A stretch of 64,000 nt of DNA from Cytophagales bacterium (lineage in GTDB: Bacteria > Bacteroidota > Bacteroidia > Cytophagales > Microscillaceae): positions 310,001-374,000 of the forward strand of contig RDZE01000015.1 in the NCBI GenBank assembly GCA_004293905.1, read 5' to 3'. The position numbers and the translations under genes are program-made. The notes under the pieces are model-generated. The model had not been told where the DNA came from and made no database searches. It saw nothing but the letters and a program-made list of their open reading frames with translations. Each line of letters begins with the position of its first letter. The stretch's first letter is position 1. Shown here piece after piece: positions 34,005 to 42,288 of this stretch.

Positions 34005-34485
34005 AGGTTTCTGTCTTATATTGTGGCATATTTTGTATAAGAATACCAAACAAGTCCCTTGAATCGGTTTGTGCCTGCTCTTCAGTCCATTGTGTCATTT
34101 TTGTAGTTTTACAAAATATGATGTTTTTTTCGCTAAAAAAAATCTGGGTGTTGGTCTGAATATTTTCTATAAAGGCTTCATACTCTTGTTTATTTTCTTT
34201 CACAAGTGTTAATAAATCTATATCTTCCATGATTTCGCTCAATTCAGTGTTTTTTTCTTGAGTTTCTACCCATTGAATTAGAACAATTCCTTTTTCTTCT
34301 GAAAGTCGGTAATGCGCTGTGAGATGCAGACCTTCTTGCATAATCAGCTCAAAACTCTGCCTAAAAAAATTTACATACACCTGTAAAGTTTCTTTGTCTA
34401 CTGTTTTTGTTTCTTTAAAAGGCGAAGCCATGAGCTGTATTATTTGGTAGAGGTGTGCCAAATACTGCTCAGGGAGGTATTGCAT
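33991..34485 (-). CDS. Unknown partner of the nuclease-like protein
   Basis: 164 residues from the second ATG (34485); the longer version adds six residues (MIKKNR). The protein is soluble, largely helical with a short strand pair (GLHLTAHYRLSEEKGIVLIQWVET and TQIFFSEKNIIFCK). I do not recognise the family. It lies first in a two-gene unit with the PD-(D/E)XK protein and its end overlaps that gene by 14 bp, so it is likely a specificity or control partner. Confidence 0.62.
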   Translation of the reverse strand: MQYLPEQYLAHLYQIIQLMASPFKETKTVDKETLQVYVNFFRQSFELIMQEGLHLTAHYRLSEEKGIVLIQWVETQEKNTELSEIMEDIDLLTLVKENKQEYEAFIENIQTNTQIFFSEKNIIFCKTTKMTQWTEEQAQTDSRDLFGILIQNMPQYKTETYGIS

Positions 34486-34560
34486 ACGATTTTTTTTTAT
34501 CAAATAGGCGCGCTCATCGTCAGAACTTTAGTAAGACGGTTTTTTTAAGTTGAGAAGGAT

Positions 34561-34658
34561 AAACCTCGGAAATGGTCGCAGACCTTGCCGATGGTTTTGG
34601 GTTTTTGGGTTATGCGCCTTATTTTAGCGAAACGGTCGCTTGGAGTGACCCCTTCGCT
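34561..34658. repeat. Two-hairpin intergenic repeat, copy 1
   Basis: About 98 bp with two stem-loops. The first (34561-34597) pairs AAACC with GGTTT and GGTC with GACC. The second (34626-34658) pairs AGCGAA with TTCGCT around the GGTCGCT and AGTGACC arms. A second copy with the same order lies at 35741-35829 in the same orientation. Together they bracket the formylglycine-generating-enzyme-like gene. The structure resembles REP-type bacterial repeats. Confidence 0.75.
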
Positions 34659-34689
34659 TTAGCCCGTATTTAAAACCATTGATTTAAGA

Positions 34690-34767
34690 AACTTTTTCCA
34701 ACATAGCTTTTTGTGTGCGTCGTCACTAACACACTTTAAAGCTATGCCCGAAAAAGTTATTTTTTTT
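34690..34767. repeat. 69-nt imperfect hairpin with T-run
   Basis: Nested arms pair across 34690-34758: AACTTTTTC with GAAAAAGTT, CATAGCTTT with AAAGCTATG, and GTGTG with CACAC, separated by small internal loops and a 12-base apex. A run of eight T residues follows on the + strand at 34760-34767. It sits 30 bp past the end of the reverse-strand gene at 34801. It may be a terminator, a small RNA or part of a mobile repeat. Confidence 0.6.
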
Positions 34768-34800
34768 AGCTCAAAGAATAGCCCGAATAACACCACTAAA

Positions 34801-35619
34801 CTATAAAACAAGCAACCGCAGCCCAATGTCATAGGCGCGAAGACCTGGCGTGTTGTTAAGGCGAACAGCTACGCGGCAAGCAGGAACATAGTAGAGCCAA
34901 GAGCCGCCGCGCAAAACACGGCAAAAAGCAATATTATTATTCGCAGGGTTCGTTTTTGTGGCTTCGGCACTGCCATAAAATTTTGAGTCGCACCCATCCT
35001 GACACCATTCCCACACGTTCCCCGTCATATCGTACAAGCCCAATTCGTTTGGGGCTTTGGTCTTTACGGGGTGTGTACTGCCTGCGCTGCCATATTTGAC
35101 TTGGCTGTAGTTTACACCATACCAAGCTACTGCGTTGAGGTCGTTACTCCCTGCGTAGGTATAGCCTTTGCTTTTCTGCCCTCCTCTTGCAGCGTATTCC
35201 CATTCGGCTTCGGTAGGGAGGCGGTATTTTTTGCCTGTGAGCTGCTCAAGTTTGGGTAAAAACTCATTCACGATGTCGTTCCAACTGACACGCTCCACAG
35301 GGCAGTCATCACAGCCTTTGTTGTACAAATCAGGAGGGTCTTGCCCCATCACTGCCCGCCAAAGGGCTTGAGTTACTTCGGTTTCGGCTATGTAGTAGTC
35401 TGTGAGGGTTACGGTGTGTATGGGTTTGGCATCATCCATATACTTATCCTCTCCATCACGTCCTGCTTTGTAACCCATTTCAAAAGAGCCTCCTTTTACT
35501 TTTATCATTTTGAAAGATACGCCATTGACGGTTACGGTGTAGGAAGAAGAATCGGTTTGGCTTTGGGCTACCTGCCAGTGCAGTATGCCTAATAATAAGA
35601 AGAATAAGGTCTTTTTCAT
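34801..35619 (-). CDS. Secreted formylglycine-generating enzyme (SUMF1)-like protein
   Basis: 272 residues with a signal peptide (MKKTLFFLLLGILHWQVAQSQ). Residues 35-270 form an FGE-sulfatase domain: GGSFEMGYKAG, then YYIAETEVTQALW, VSWNDI, YRLPTEAEWEYAARGG, GLYDMTGNVWEWCQDG, and a closing RVLRGGSWLYYVPACRVAVR and IGLRLL. True formylglycine enzymes use two active-site Cys and copper; here the C-terminal CRVAVR contributes one, so enzymatic action is uncertain, and many Bacteroidota members are only adhesin-like or C-type-lectin-like. The gene is framed by two copies of the hairpin repeat. Confidence 0.88.
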   Translation of the reverse strand: MKKTLFFLLLGILHWQVAQSQTDSSSYTVTVNGVSFKMIKVKGGSFEMGYKAGRDGEDKYMDDAKPIHTVTLTDYYIAETEVTQALWRAVMGQDPPDLYNKGCDDCPVERVSWNDIVNEFLPKLEQLTGKKYRLPTEAEWEYAARGGQKSKGYTYAGSNDLNAVAWYGVNYSQVKYGSAGSTHPVKTKAPNELGLYDMTGNVWEWCQDGCDSKFYGSAEATKTNPANNNIAFCRVLRGGSWLYYVPACRVAVRLNNTPGLRAYDIGLRLLVL

Positions 35620-35740
35620 ATTTCTTTACTTTTATTCAAATACTACTGTATAATTACAACAAAGTTAGTGATTTTACAATACTAAGGGTATTTTCTGCTA
35701 TAAAAAGTTATATATTTGAAATGGACTTTTGCGACCCCTT

Positions 35741-35829
35741 AAACCTCGGAAATGGTCGAAGACCTTGCCGATGGTTTGGGGCTATGCACCTTATTTTAGC
35801 GAAACGGTCGCTTGGAGCGACCCCTTCGC
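35741..35829. repeat. Two-hairpin intergenic repeat, copy 2
   Basis: About 89 bp, the direct repeat of 34561-34658, with a shorter middle. The first stem pairs AAACC with GGTTT and GGTC with GACC (35741-35777). The second pairs GCGAA with TTCGC and GGTCGC with GCGACC (35799-35829), with more perfect pairing than copy 1. A spurious reverse frame (35708-35953) is only the translation of this repeat. Confidence 0.75.
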
Positions 35830-35929
35830 AGGACAAAAGCCACTGCCGAGTTGAGTCATTAGAAAGGGACAAATTGTAGGCAAAAAAGAAATATTTTCTG
35901 AAAAGTAATGGTATTCCAAAGAAACGCAC

Positions 35930-35937
35930 TACATTTG
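35930..35937 (+). promoter_or_regulatory. TAnnTTTG -7 element of guaB
   Basis: TACATTTG lies 33 bp upstream of the guaB ATG. It exactly matches the Bacteroidota -7 consensus. No guanine riboswitch-like structure is recognisable in the short leader. Confidence 0.5.
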
Positions 35938-35970
35938 TACGGCAAATAGTCATCTTAAATTATTTGCCAA

Positions 35971-37443
35971 ATGAACATAGATTCTTCCAAACTACTTTTC
36001 GAAGCACTCACCTACGACGACGTACTCCTCATTCCTGCTTATTCCGATGTTTTGCCAAGAGATGTAGATACTACTACACAACTCACCCGCAATATTTCAA
36101 TGAGTATTCCCCTTGTTTCTGCTGCTATGGATACCGTTACTGAAGCAGACATGGCTATCACATTAGCCCAAGAAGGAGGTATAGGCATCATTCACAAAAA
36201 CATGAGCATTCAGGCACAAGCCGAACAGGTCAGAAAAGTGAAACGCTCACAAAGCGGTATGATTTTAGACCCCATCACCCTATCGCCCGATGCTACCCTC
36301 GCAGAAGCCCAAAAACTAATGCAGGATTTTAAAATAGGAGGAATACCCATTACCAACGATAAGAATGAATTGGTAGGTATCATCACCAACCGCGATTTAC
36401 GATTCCAAAAAAATCTGAAAACGCCCATCAAAGAAATCATGACACACGAAAGACTCATTACTGCCCCCGAAGGCATAGACCTTTCCCAAGCTGAAGAAAT
36501 ACTACAACAATACAAAATAGAAAAATTACCCATCATCAATAAAGACAACAAACTTGTTGGGCTCATCACCTACAAAGACATCATCAAGAAAAAAGACCTC
36601 CCTTTTGCTTGCAAAGACGATATTGGCAGACTCAGAGTAGGGGCAGCAGTAGGCATTACTGCCGATGTGATAGAAAGAGTAGATGCCCTTCAAAAAGCAG
36701 GCGTAGATGTCATCAGTATTGATACCGCTCACGGACATTCAGCAGGTGTTATCAATGCACTCAAAAACATAAGAGCACAATTCAAGCACTTAGAAATCAT
36801 CGCAGGCAATGTAGCCACAGGCGAAGGTGCAAAAGCCTTAGCCGATGCAGGTGCCAATGCCGTAAAAGTAGGCATCGGACCGGGCAGTATCTGTACTACG
36901 CGCATCATTGCCGGAGTAGGTATGCCCCAACTTTCGGCAGTAGTAGAAGCCGCCAAAGTACTCCAAAAAATGGGGATTCCTGTCATTGCCGATGGTGGTA
37001 TTCGCTTTTCAGGCGATTTAGTAAAAGCCATTGCAGGGGGCGCAAGTAGCATTATGATAGGTTCTCTTTTGGCGGGCACAGAAGAAGCACCCGGCGAAAT
37101 ACTCATCTATGAAGGCAGAAAATTCAAAAGTTATCGCGGTATGGGCTCTGTAGAAGCAATGGAAGACGGCTCAAAAGACCGCTACTTTCAAGACAACGAA
37201 GTAGATGTAAAAAAACTCGTACCCGAAGGCATCGTAGGGCGTGTGCCTTACAAAGGAAAAGTAGCCGAAGTACTGTATCAATTGGTAGGCGGGCTCAAAG
37301 CAGGGATGGGCTATTGCGGAGCTAAAGACATCGCAGCACTCAAAGAAGCCAAGTTCGTAAAAATAACGGCTGCTGGCGTGCGCGAAAGCCACCCACACGA
37401 CATACAAATCACGAAAGAAGCACCCAATTACTCTACTAAATAA
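35971..37443 (+). CDS. guaB: Inosine-5'-monophosphate dehydrogenase
   Basis: 490 residues. It oxidises IMP to XMP with NAD, the committed step of guanine nucleotide synthesis. Seen: the N-terminal [10 protein letters not shown] strand, two CBS domains at about 95-205 ([17 protein letters not shown]), [13 protein letters not shown] (246-257), the catalytic loop GPGSICTTR with Cys308, the [20 protein letters not shown] phosphate site (about 335), and RGMGS. All expected active-site residues are present and the length is normal. The next gene, dCMP deaminase, follows at 10 bp, so nucleotide genes are grouped. Confidence 0.98.
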   Translation: MNIDSSKLLFEALTYDDVLLIPAYSDVLPRDVDTTTQLTRNISMSIPLVSAAMDTVTEADMAITLAQEGGIGIIHKNMSIQAQAEQVRKVKRSQSGMILDPITLSPDATLAEAQKLMQDFKIGGIPITNDKNELVGIITNRDLRFQKNLKTPIKEIMTHERLITAPEGIDLSQAEEILQQYKIEKLPIINKDNKLVGLITYKDIIKKKDLPFACKDDIGRLRVGAAVGITADVIERVDALQKAGVDVISIDTAHGHSAGVINALKNIRAQFKHLEIIAGNVATGEGAKALADAGANAVKVGIGPGSICTTRIIAGVGMPQLSAVVEAAKVLQKMGIPVIADGGIRFSGDLVKAIAGGASSIMIGSLLAGTEEAPGEILIYEGRKFKSYRGMGSVEAMEDGSKDRYFQDNEVDVKKLVPEGIVGRVPYKGKVAEVLYQLVGGLKAGMGYCGAKDIAALKEAKFVKITAAGVRESHPHDIQITKEAPNYSTK

Positions 37444-37453
37444 AACCCTACAA

Positions 37454-37933
37454 ATGCGACCCAGTTTCGATGATATTTTTATGCGTTTGGCAAACGACTT
37501 AGCCAAACGCTCCCGATGTGTAAAGAGAAAAGTAGGGGCAGTGCTCACCAAAGATACACGCATTGTATCTATAGGCTACAACGGACCGCCTGCGGGTACG
37601 CACAACTGCGACGAAGAATTTCCCGTAGAAGGTTGCCCTCGTGATAGCAGAGGTAGTTGCTCTTTGGCACTCCATGCCGAAGAAAACGCCATTATCTATG
37701 CTACCAAAAACGGTACTTCGCTCGAAGGGGCAACGCTTTACCTCACTTTATCGCCTTGTTTGCCTTGTGCACGCATCATATTCAGTGTGGGCATCAAAAA
37801 AGTAATCTATTTGCAATCTTATGCCGAATACAAAGGACTGCCAACTGAAGAAGGAATAGAATTTCTAAAAACCTACGACATAGCCGTAGAACACTATACT
37901 AAAAATCTTGATGAGCTTCCAACTAATCCATAA
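37454..37933 (+). CDS. dCMP deaminase (zinc-dependent cytidine/deoxycytidylate deaminase family)
   Basis: 159 residues, converting dCMP to dUMP for thymidylate synthesis. The zinc and catalytic site is His74-Ala-Glu76 (LHAEENAI) with Cys102 and Cys105 (SPCLPCAR). The GYNGPPAGTHNCDE segment (41-54) and the following Cys-containing GCPRDSRGSC insertion are typical of the dCMP deaminase branch (ComEB type). It is 10 bp after guaB and overlaps tgt by 23 bp, so a three-gene operon is likely. Confidence 0.93.
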   Translation: MRPSFDDIFMRLANDLAKRSRCVKRKVGAVLTKDTRIVSIGYNGPPAGTHNCDEEFPVEGCPRDSRGSCSLALHAEENAIIYATKNGTSLEGATLYLTLSPCLPCARIIFSVGIKKVIYLQSYAEYKGLPTEEGIEFLKTYDIAVEHYTKNLDELPTNP

Positions 37934-39044
37934 AGACCCTATTTCTAAAGCGCGTGCAGGACTTTTGCAAACTGCTCATGGCAACATAGAAACCCCTATT
38001 TTTATGCCTGTAGGCACAGCAGGCACTGTCAAAGGAGTGCACTTGCACGAACTTCAAGAAGAAATCAAAGCCCAGATTATTTTGGGCAATACTTACCATC
38101 TCTATTTACGACCTACCACCGAAATATTAGAAAAAGTAGGCGGACTGCACCAATTCAATGGTTGGAAAAAACCTATCCTTACTGATAGTGGCGGTTATCA
38201 AGTATATTCTTTGTCAGGAATGCGTAAAATCAAGGAAGAAGGCGTAACGTTTCAATCGCACATAGACGGCTCAAAACATACTTTCACTCCTGAAAAAGTA
38301 ATAGAGATACAGCGAAGCATAGGTGCAGATATTATGATGGCTTTCGATGAGTGCCCCCCTTACCCTTGCGAGTATGGCTATGCAAAAAAATCTATGGAAA
38401 TGACGCATCGTTGGTTGCAACGTTGTATGAATGCTTTTGAAAAAACAACCCCTCTTTATGGCTATCAACAAATGCTTTTTCCAATAGTACAAGGCAGCGT
38501 ATTCAAAGACCTCAGACAACAGTCAGCCGAAGTAATAGCACAACACCAAGCCGAAGGAAATGCCATAGGAGGGCTCTCGGTAGGCGAGCCTGCCGAAAAA
38601 ATGTACGAAATGACCGAATGGGTATGCGATATTTTACCTGTTGAAAAACCTCGCTATCTGATGGGAGTCGGTACACCTGCTAACTTATTAGAATGTATAG
38701 CCTTAGGAGTAGATATGTTCGACTGTGTAATGCCTACACGCAACGGCAGAAATGGCATGATTTTCACCACACAAGGCATCATCAATATCAAAAATAAAAA
38801 ATGGCAAGCCGACCATACACCTATAGATGCAGGCATGCCCGATAATAGAAATAGCCAACAATATACAAAAGCCTACCTCCGACATCTTATCATTAGCGGA
38901 GAAATGCTCGGAGCACAAATTGCCTCCGTGCAAAATCTTAGCTTTTATCTTTGGCTCGTCAAAGAAGCAAGGAAACATATCATCACGGGCGACTTTACTA
39001 CATGGAAAGCCCAAATATTACCTGTTATGATGCAAAGACTCTAA
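37911..39044 (+). CDS. tgt: tRNA-guanine transglycosylase
   Basis: 377 residues from the ATG at 37911, inside the end of the deaminase gene. It swaps guanine 34 for preQ1 in tRNAs with GUN anticodons. Seen: FMPVGTAGTVKGV, LILGNTYHLYLRP, PILTDSGGYQVYSL with its substrate-binding Asp, GGLSVGEP, and MGVGTPANLLECIALGVDMFDCVMPTRNGR with the nucleophilic Asp. In the C-terminal zinc region (DAGMPDNRNSQQYTKAYLRHL) the usual C-x-C-x2-C cysteines are absent, as in other Bacteroidota forms I recall. Its neighbours queD and folE make the precursor. Confidence 0.96.
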   Translation: MSFQLIHKDPISKARAGLLQTAHGNIETPIFMPVGTAGTVKGVHLHELQEEIKAQIILGNTYHLYLRPTTEILEKVGGLHQFNGWKKPILTDSGGYQVYSLSGMRKIKEEGVTFQSHIDGSKHTFTPEKVIEIQRSIGADIMMAFDECPPYPCEYGYAKKSMEMTHRWLQRCMNAFEKTTPLYGYQQMLFPIVQGSVFKDLRQQSAEVIAQHQAEGNAIGGLSVGEPAEKMYEMTEWVCDILPVEKPRYLMGVGTPANLLECIALGVDMFDCVMPTRNGRNGMIFTTQGIINIKNKKWQADHTPIDAGMPDNRNSQQYTKAYLRHLIISGEMLGAQIASVQNLSFYLWLVKEARKHIITGDFTTWKAQILPVMMQRL

Positions 39045-39059
39045 AAAAGAGCCTTTTTT
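39034..39059 (+). terminator. Probable terminator after tgt
   Basis: AAAG-A-CTC and GAG-C-CTTT pair with one mismatch around an A-rich loop that holds the tgt stop codon. Six T residues close it. Confidence 0.5.
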
Positions 39060-39216
39060 GTTGAACCTTTCCCCCAAAAGAGTTGTTTAAAAAGAGTAAC
39101 TCATTAAACAGAAGATGCCTAATCCTCGCTTATTTTGTTTAATTTTTTTATAGAATATCTTAAACAAAGATTTTTTTTATTGGTTAAATAAGGGCGCAAA
39201 CGCAACAACCCAACCC

Positions 39217-39624
39217 ATGAAAATTGCTGTATTTAGAAAAGAGCATTTCAACGCCGCACACCGATTGCACAACCCCAATTGGAGCGATGAAAAAAACAAA
39301 GAAACCTTTGGACTTTGTAACAATGCTCATTATCACGGACACAACTACGACCTTATCGTACAACTTTCGGGCGAAATAGACCCCGAAACAGGTTATCTCA
39401 TGGATATGAAACTACTCAGTGATTTAATCAAAGAGCATATCACCGAACGATTTGACCACAAGAACCTCAATCTCGATGTAGATGAATTTAAAAACCTCAA
39501 CCCTACCGCCGAGAACATTGCCATCGTGATTTATGATATTTTAAGAAGTCAAATAGATAAAAAACTGGATTTAAAAATAAAATTATATGAAACAGAAAGA
39601 AATTTTGTTGAGTATCCCGCCTAA
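39217..39624 (+). CDS. queD: 6-carboxytetrahydropterin synthase QueD / PTPS family
   Basis: 135 residues. The zinc ligands are His15 (FNAAHRL) and His40 and His42 in the HYHGHNY motif; Cys34 in GLCNNAH is the catalytic position. The later FDHKNLN and NPTAENIA segments with LYETERNFVEY are typical. It turns 7,8-dihydroneopterin triphosphate into carboxytetrahydropterin on the way to queuosine, or into pyruvoyl-tetrahydropterin in the PTPS variant. The overlap of 38 bp with folE, which makes its substrate, and the nearby tgt favour the queuosine role. Confidence 0.9.
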   Translation: MKIAVFRKEHFNAAHRLHNPNWSDEKNKETFGLCNNAHYHGHNYDLIVQLSGEIDPETGYLMDMKLLSDLIKEHITERFDHKNLNLDVDEFKNLNPTAENIAIVIYDILRSQIDKKLDLKIKLYETERNFVEYPA

Positions 39625-40339
39625 AAACCTCAACGGACAAACCCTCAAAATAGACCACTCCAATGACCATTGCGATTGCCACGATGAAGATGACTTTGGC
39701 GATGCTCACCTCCTTACCTCTTTAGATACGCCCCTCCGCGAAGATGCTTTTGCAATCTCAGATGAAGATAAAATTGCCAAAATAACAGAGCATTTCAAAG
39801 AAATCATGAACATTTTAGGCTTAGACCTCCAAGACGATAGCCTCAAAGGAACCCCCAAACGTGTAGCCAAAATGTATGTAAAAGAGATTTTCAGCGGTTT
39901 AAACCCTGCAAACAAGCCCGCTGTTACACTTTTTGATAATAAATACCGCTACAATGAAATGTTAGTAGAAAAAGACATCACTTTTCACTCTTGTTGCGAA
40001 CACCATTTTGTACCCATTTATGGCAAAGTACACGTAGCCTATGTATCAAGCGGACAAGTAATAGGGCTTTCTAAAATCAATAGAATTGTTCAATATTTTG
40101 CTAAACGCCCCCAAGTACAAGAACGCATGACCGTGCAAATAGGCAATGAGCTAAAAAAAGCCCTCAAAACCGACAGCGTAGCCGTGATTGTAGATGCTTT
40201 TCACATGTGCGTATCTACGCGTGGCGTGCAAGATGTCAATAGCTCTACCATTACTTCTTTTTACAGTGGCATTTTTGAGGAAGAAAACAAAAGAAACGAA
40301 CTTCTACAATACCTTTCACTCTCAGCAGGAAAAGGATAA
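39587..40339 (+). CDS. folE: GTP cyclohydrolase I
   Basis: 250 residues, making dihydroneopterin triphosphate from GTP. The zinc site is Cys137, His140 and Cys208: HSCCEHHFVPIYGKVHVAY (134-152) and AFHMCVSTRGVQD. IGLSKINRIVQYFAKRPQVQERM (159-181) is the family core. The extra N-terminal 60 residues include an Asp/His/Cys-rich HSNDHCDCHDEDDF segment that could bind metal; start choice here is uncertain, since a later Met would remove it. Overlap with queD indicates coupled translation. The product also feeds folate (folB at 49341). Confidence 0.95.
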   Translation: MKQKEILLSIPPKNLNGQTLKIDHSNDHCDCHDEDDFGDAHLLTSLDTPLREDAFAISDEDKIAKITEHFKEIMNILGLDLQDDSLKGTPKRVAKMYVKEIFSGLNPANKPAVTLFDNKYRYNEMLVEKDITFHSCCEHHFVPIYGKVHVAYVSSGQVIGLSKINRIVQYFAKRPQVQERMTVQIGNELKKALKTDSVAVIVDAFHMCVSTRGVQDVNSSTITSFYSGIFEEENKRNELLQYLSLSAGKG

Positions 40340-40402
40340 TTTTTTTTGGATAATAATAAAATATATTGTTCCTTTGCGACTCCTTTTAGCATCTCTTAAA
40401 CT

Positions 40403-40885
40403 ATGTGGCAACGCGTACAAACCTTATTTTTAGTCTTAGTGGCTGTCTGTATGATAGCCGCTATCTTTTCTACTGTTTGGCATAAAGAAAACCCAAACAC
40501 CAACGAAATGGCACACCTTACTTTTTTGAGTCTTAAAAAATTCAAAGGAAGCCAACCCATTGCTCAAATACCTACTTTCTACGCCGCAATCTTAGCATTC
40601 GCCGCCGCCGCAGTAGCTCTTTATTCAACTACTCGTTACGATAACAGACTCCTGCAAATGAAATTAGGGTTTTTCAATACGCTTCTGCTGGCATCAACAT
40701 TAGGGCTTTCGGTTTATTTTGCACAACAAGCCGAACAACTTCTTATAGAACCACAAACAGAGCCTTGGCGTTATTACCAAACAGGATTTTACCTCCCCGT
40801 GATTGCCATGATGTGCAACTTACTCGCTAATCGCTTCATCAGACGCGATGAAATGCTGGTACGCTCCATGGATAGAATCCGATAA
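40403..40885 (+). CDS. DUF4293 family membrane protein
   Basis: 160 residues with four membrane helices: TLFLVLVAVCMIAAIFST, AAILAFAAAAVALYS, FFNTLLLASTLGLSVYFA and FYLPVIAMMCNLLANRFI. It begins MWQRVQTLFL and ends with a short basic tail containing RRDEMLVRSMDRIR, both typical of this Bacteroidota-only family. Function is unknown. It is followed at 25 bp by panD. Confidence 0.82.
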   Translation: MWQRVQTLFLVLVAVCMIAAIFSTVWHKENPNTNEMAHLTFLSLKKFKGSQPIAQIPTFYAAILAFAAAAVALYSTTRYDNRLLQMKLGFFNTLLLASTLGLSVYFAQQAEQLLIEPQTEPWRYYQTGFYLPVIAMMCNLLANRFIRRDEMLVRSMDRIR

Positions 40886-40910
40886 ATAACATCTTATTTC
40901 TCAAAAAAAC

Positions 40911-41258
40911 ATGTACATAGAAGTTCTCTACTCCAAAATTCATAGAGTAAAAGTAACTCAAGCCGAGTTGCACTATGTAGGAAGCATCACTATCGACGAA
41001 GCACTCTTGGAAGCCTCTGGTATGATAGAAAATCAAAAAGTGCAAATTGTAAATATCAATAATGGCGAACGCTTCGAAACCTACATCATCAAAGGCGAAC
41101 GCAACTCTGGGCAAATATGCCTCAACGGACCTGCTGCACGCCGTGTACAAGTAGGCGATATTATCATTGTCATTGCTTATGCTTCTATGCCTTTGGAAGA
41201 TGCCAAAAAATTCAAGCCTACCCTTCTTTTTCCTGATGAAAACAACCGAATAATATGA
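40911..41258 (+). CDS. panD: Aspartate 1-decarboxylase (pyruvoyl enzyme)
   Basis: 115 residues. The precursor cleaves itself between Gly24 and Ser25 (HYVGSITID) to form the pyruvoyl group that makes beta-alanine from aspartate for pantothenate and Co[11 protein letters not shown] at the start and [21 protein letters not shown] (about 84-104) are family signatures. Length is normal. Overlap of 4 bp with the next gene is the ATGA type. Confidence 0.96.
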   Translation: MYIEVLYSKIHRVKVTQAELHYVGSITIDEALLEASGMIENQKVQIVNINNGERFETYIIKGERNSGQICLNGPAARRVQVGDIIIVIAYASMPLEDAKKFKPTLLFPDENNRII

Positions 41259-42283
41259 AAAAAACATTATTGAGCATTTTAAAATACTTATTGCCTTTGG
41301 GTATTGGCATTGCTATGTTTTTTTATGCAACCAAAGACATTAGTTTTGCCTCAGTAATGCAGCAATTTGGAGAAGCCAAATATGGCTATTTATTGTTAGG
41401 TATTCTTTTTTTCACTATCAGCAATATGGCACGCGCTTATCGTTGGCTTTTGTTGGTAGAGCCTATGGGCTATAAACCCTCTTTCAAAAGGTCTTTTCTA
41501 TCTGTAATGGTAGGGTATTTCATCAATTTGGTTTTTCCGAGAGCAGGCGAAATAAGCCGCGCCGCAACCATACAACGCTTAGAAGGTATACCTTTGACTA
41601 CCGTATTGGGTACTATCATCTTAGAGCGTGTCATCGATGTATTTTTCCTATTTTCACTCATCATTGCCTTATTGCTTGTAGAGTCAGGGAAAGTAAACGA
41701 ACTTTTAAGCAGTTTCTTAGGCAATAGCTTCCAAAAAATCACCTTTGACCTTTATACCATACTTCTTTTGGGCTTTGTTGGTCTTTTTGTAGTGGTCATT
41801 ATTTATTTTCTTTACCAAAAATGGAAAAATAACCGCATCGTCCAAAATATTCGTACCTTCATTGTGAATCTCTTACAAGGACTTACAAGCATCAGAAAAG
41901 TAAAAAACCAAACTGCTTTTTGGTTTCATTCACTCCTGATATGGGTTATGTATTTTTGGATGTCTTATATCTTGTTTTTCTGCTTCGAGCATACCGAAAA
42001 CTTAGGACTAAGAGTAGGATTTGTAATGCTGGTTTTAGGCGGCATTGGCATGGCTGCTCCCGTACAAGGAGGCATTGGTACTTATCATCTTTTGGTAGGC
42101 AAAGCCTTTACTTTTTATGGACTTACGGCAGTTGAAGGGCAAATTATGGCTACTTTTATGCACACTACACAAATATTAATCATCTTGTTAGTAGGTGGTA
42201 TTTCTACTATCATCAGTATGTCTTTACTACCAACAATACCTAAAAATTCGCAAGAAAATATTTCTACTGACCAAAAACAATAA
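41255..42283 (+). CDS. Lysylphosphatidylglycerol synthase-type/UPF0104 membrane protein
   Basis: 342 residues with seven to eight membrane helices. The [49 protein letters not shown] stretch (about 80-135) is the core of the AglD/UPF0104 family, also seen in the flippase part of MprF. A second conserved piece is [21 protein letters not shown] (about 260-282). Known relatives move or modify lipid-linked molecules; the substrate here cannot be read. It overlaps panD by 4 bp and lies 5 bp before asnB, so all three may be co-transcribed. Confidence 0.88.
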   Translation: MKKTLLSILKYLLPLGIGIAMFFYATKDISFASVMQQFGEAKYGYLLLGILFFTISNMARAYRWLLLVEPMGYKPSFKRSFLSVMVGYFINLVFPRAGEISRAATIQRLEGIPLTTVLGTIILERVIDVFFLFSLIIALLLVESGKVNELLSSFLGNSFQKITFDLYTILLLGFVGLFVVVIIYFLYQKWKNNRIVQNIRTFIVNLLQGLTSIRKVKNQTAFWFHSLLIWVMYFWMSYILFFCFEHTENLGLRVGFVMLVLGGIGMAAPVQGGIGTYHLLVGKAFTFYGLTAVEGQIMATFMHTTQILIILLVGGISTIISMSLLPTIPKNSQENISTDQKQ

Positions 42284-42288
42284 CAATT

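Noticed and set aside
35708-35953. 81-codon reverse frame upstream of guaB
   Set aside because: Most of it is the translation of the two-hairpin repeat at 35741-35829, and it covers the guaB -7 element.
36210-37106. Antisense open frames within guaB
   Set aside because: They are shadows of a strongly conserved enzyme gene.
39045-39216. Possible preQ1 riboswitch before queD, next to tgt
   Set aside because: The 170-bp gap has a terminator and short inverted pieces such as GAGT-A-ACTC, but I could not trace the conserved preQ1 aptamer loop.
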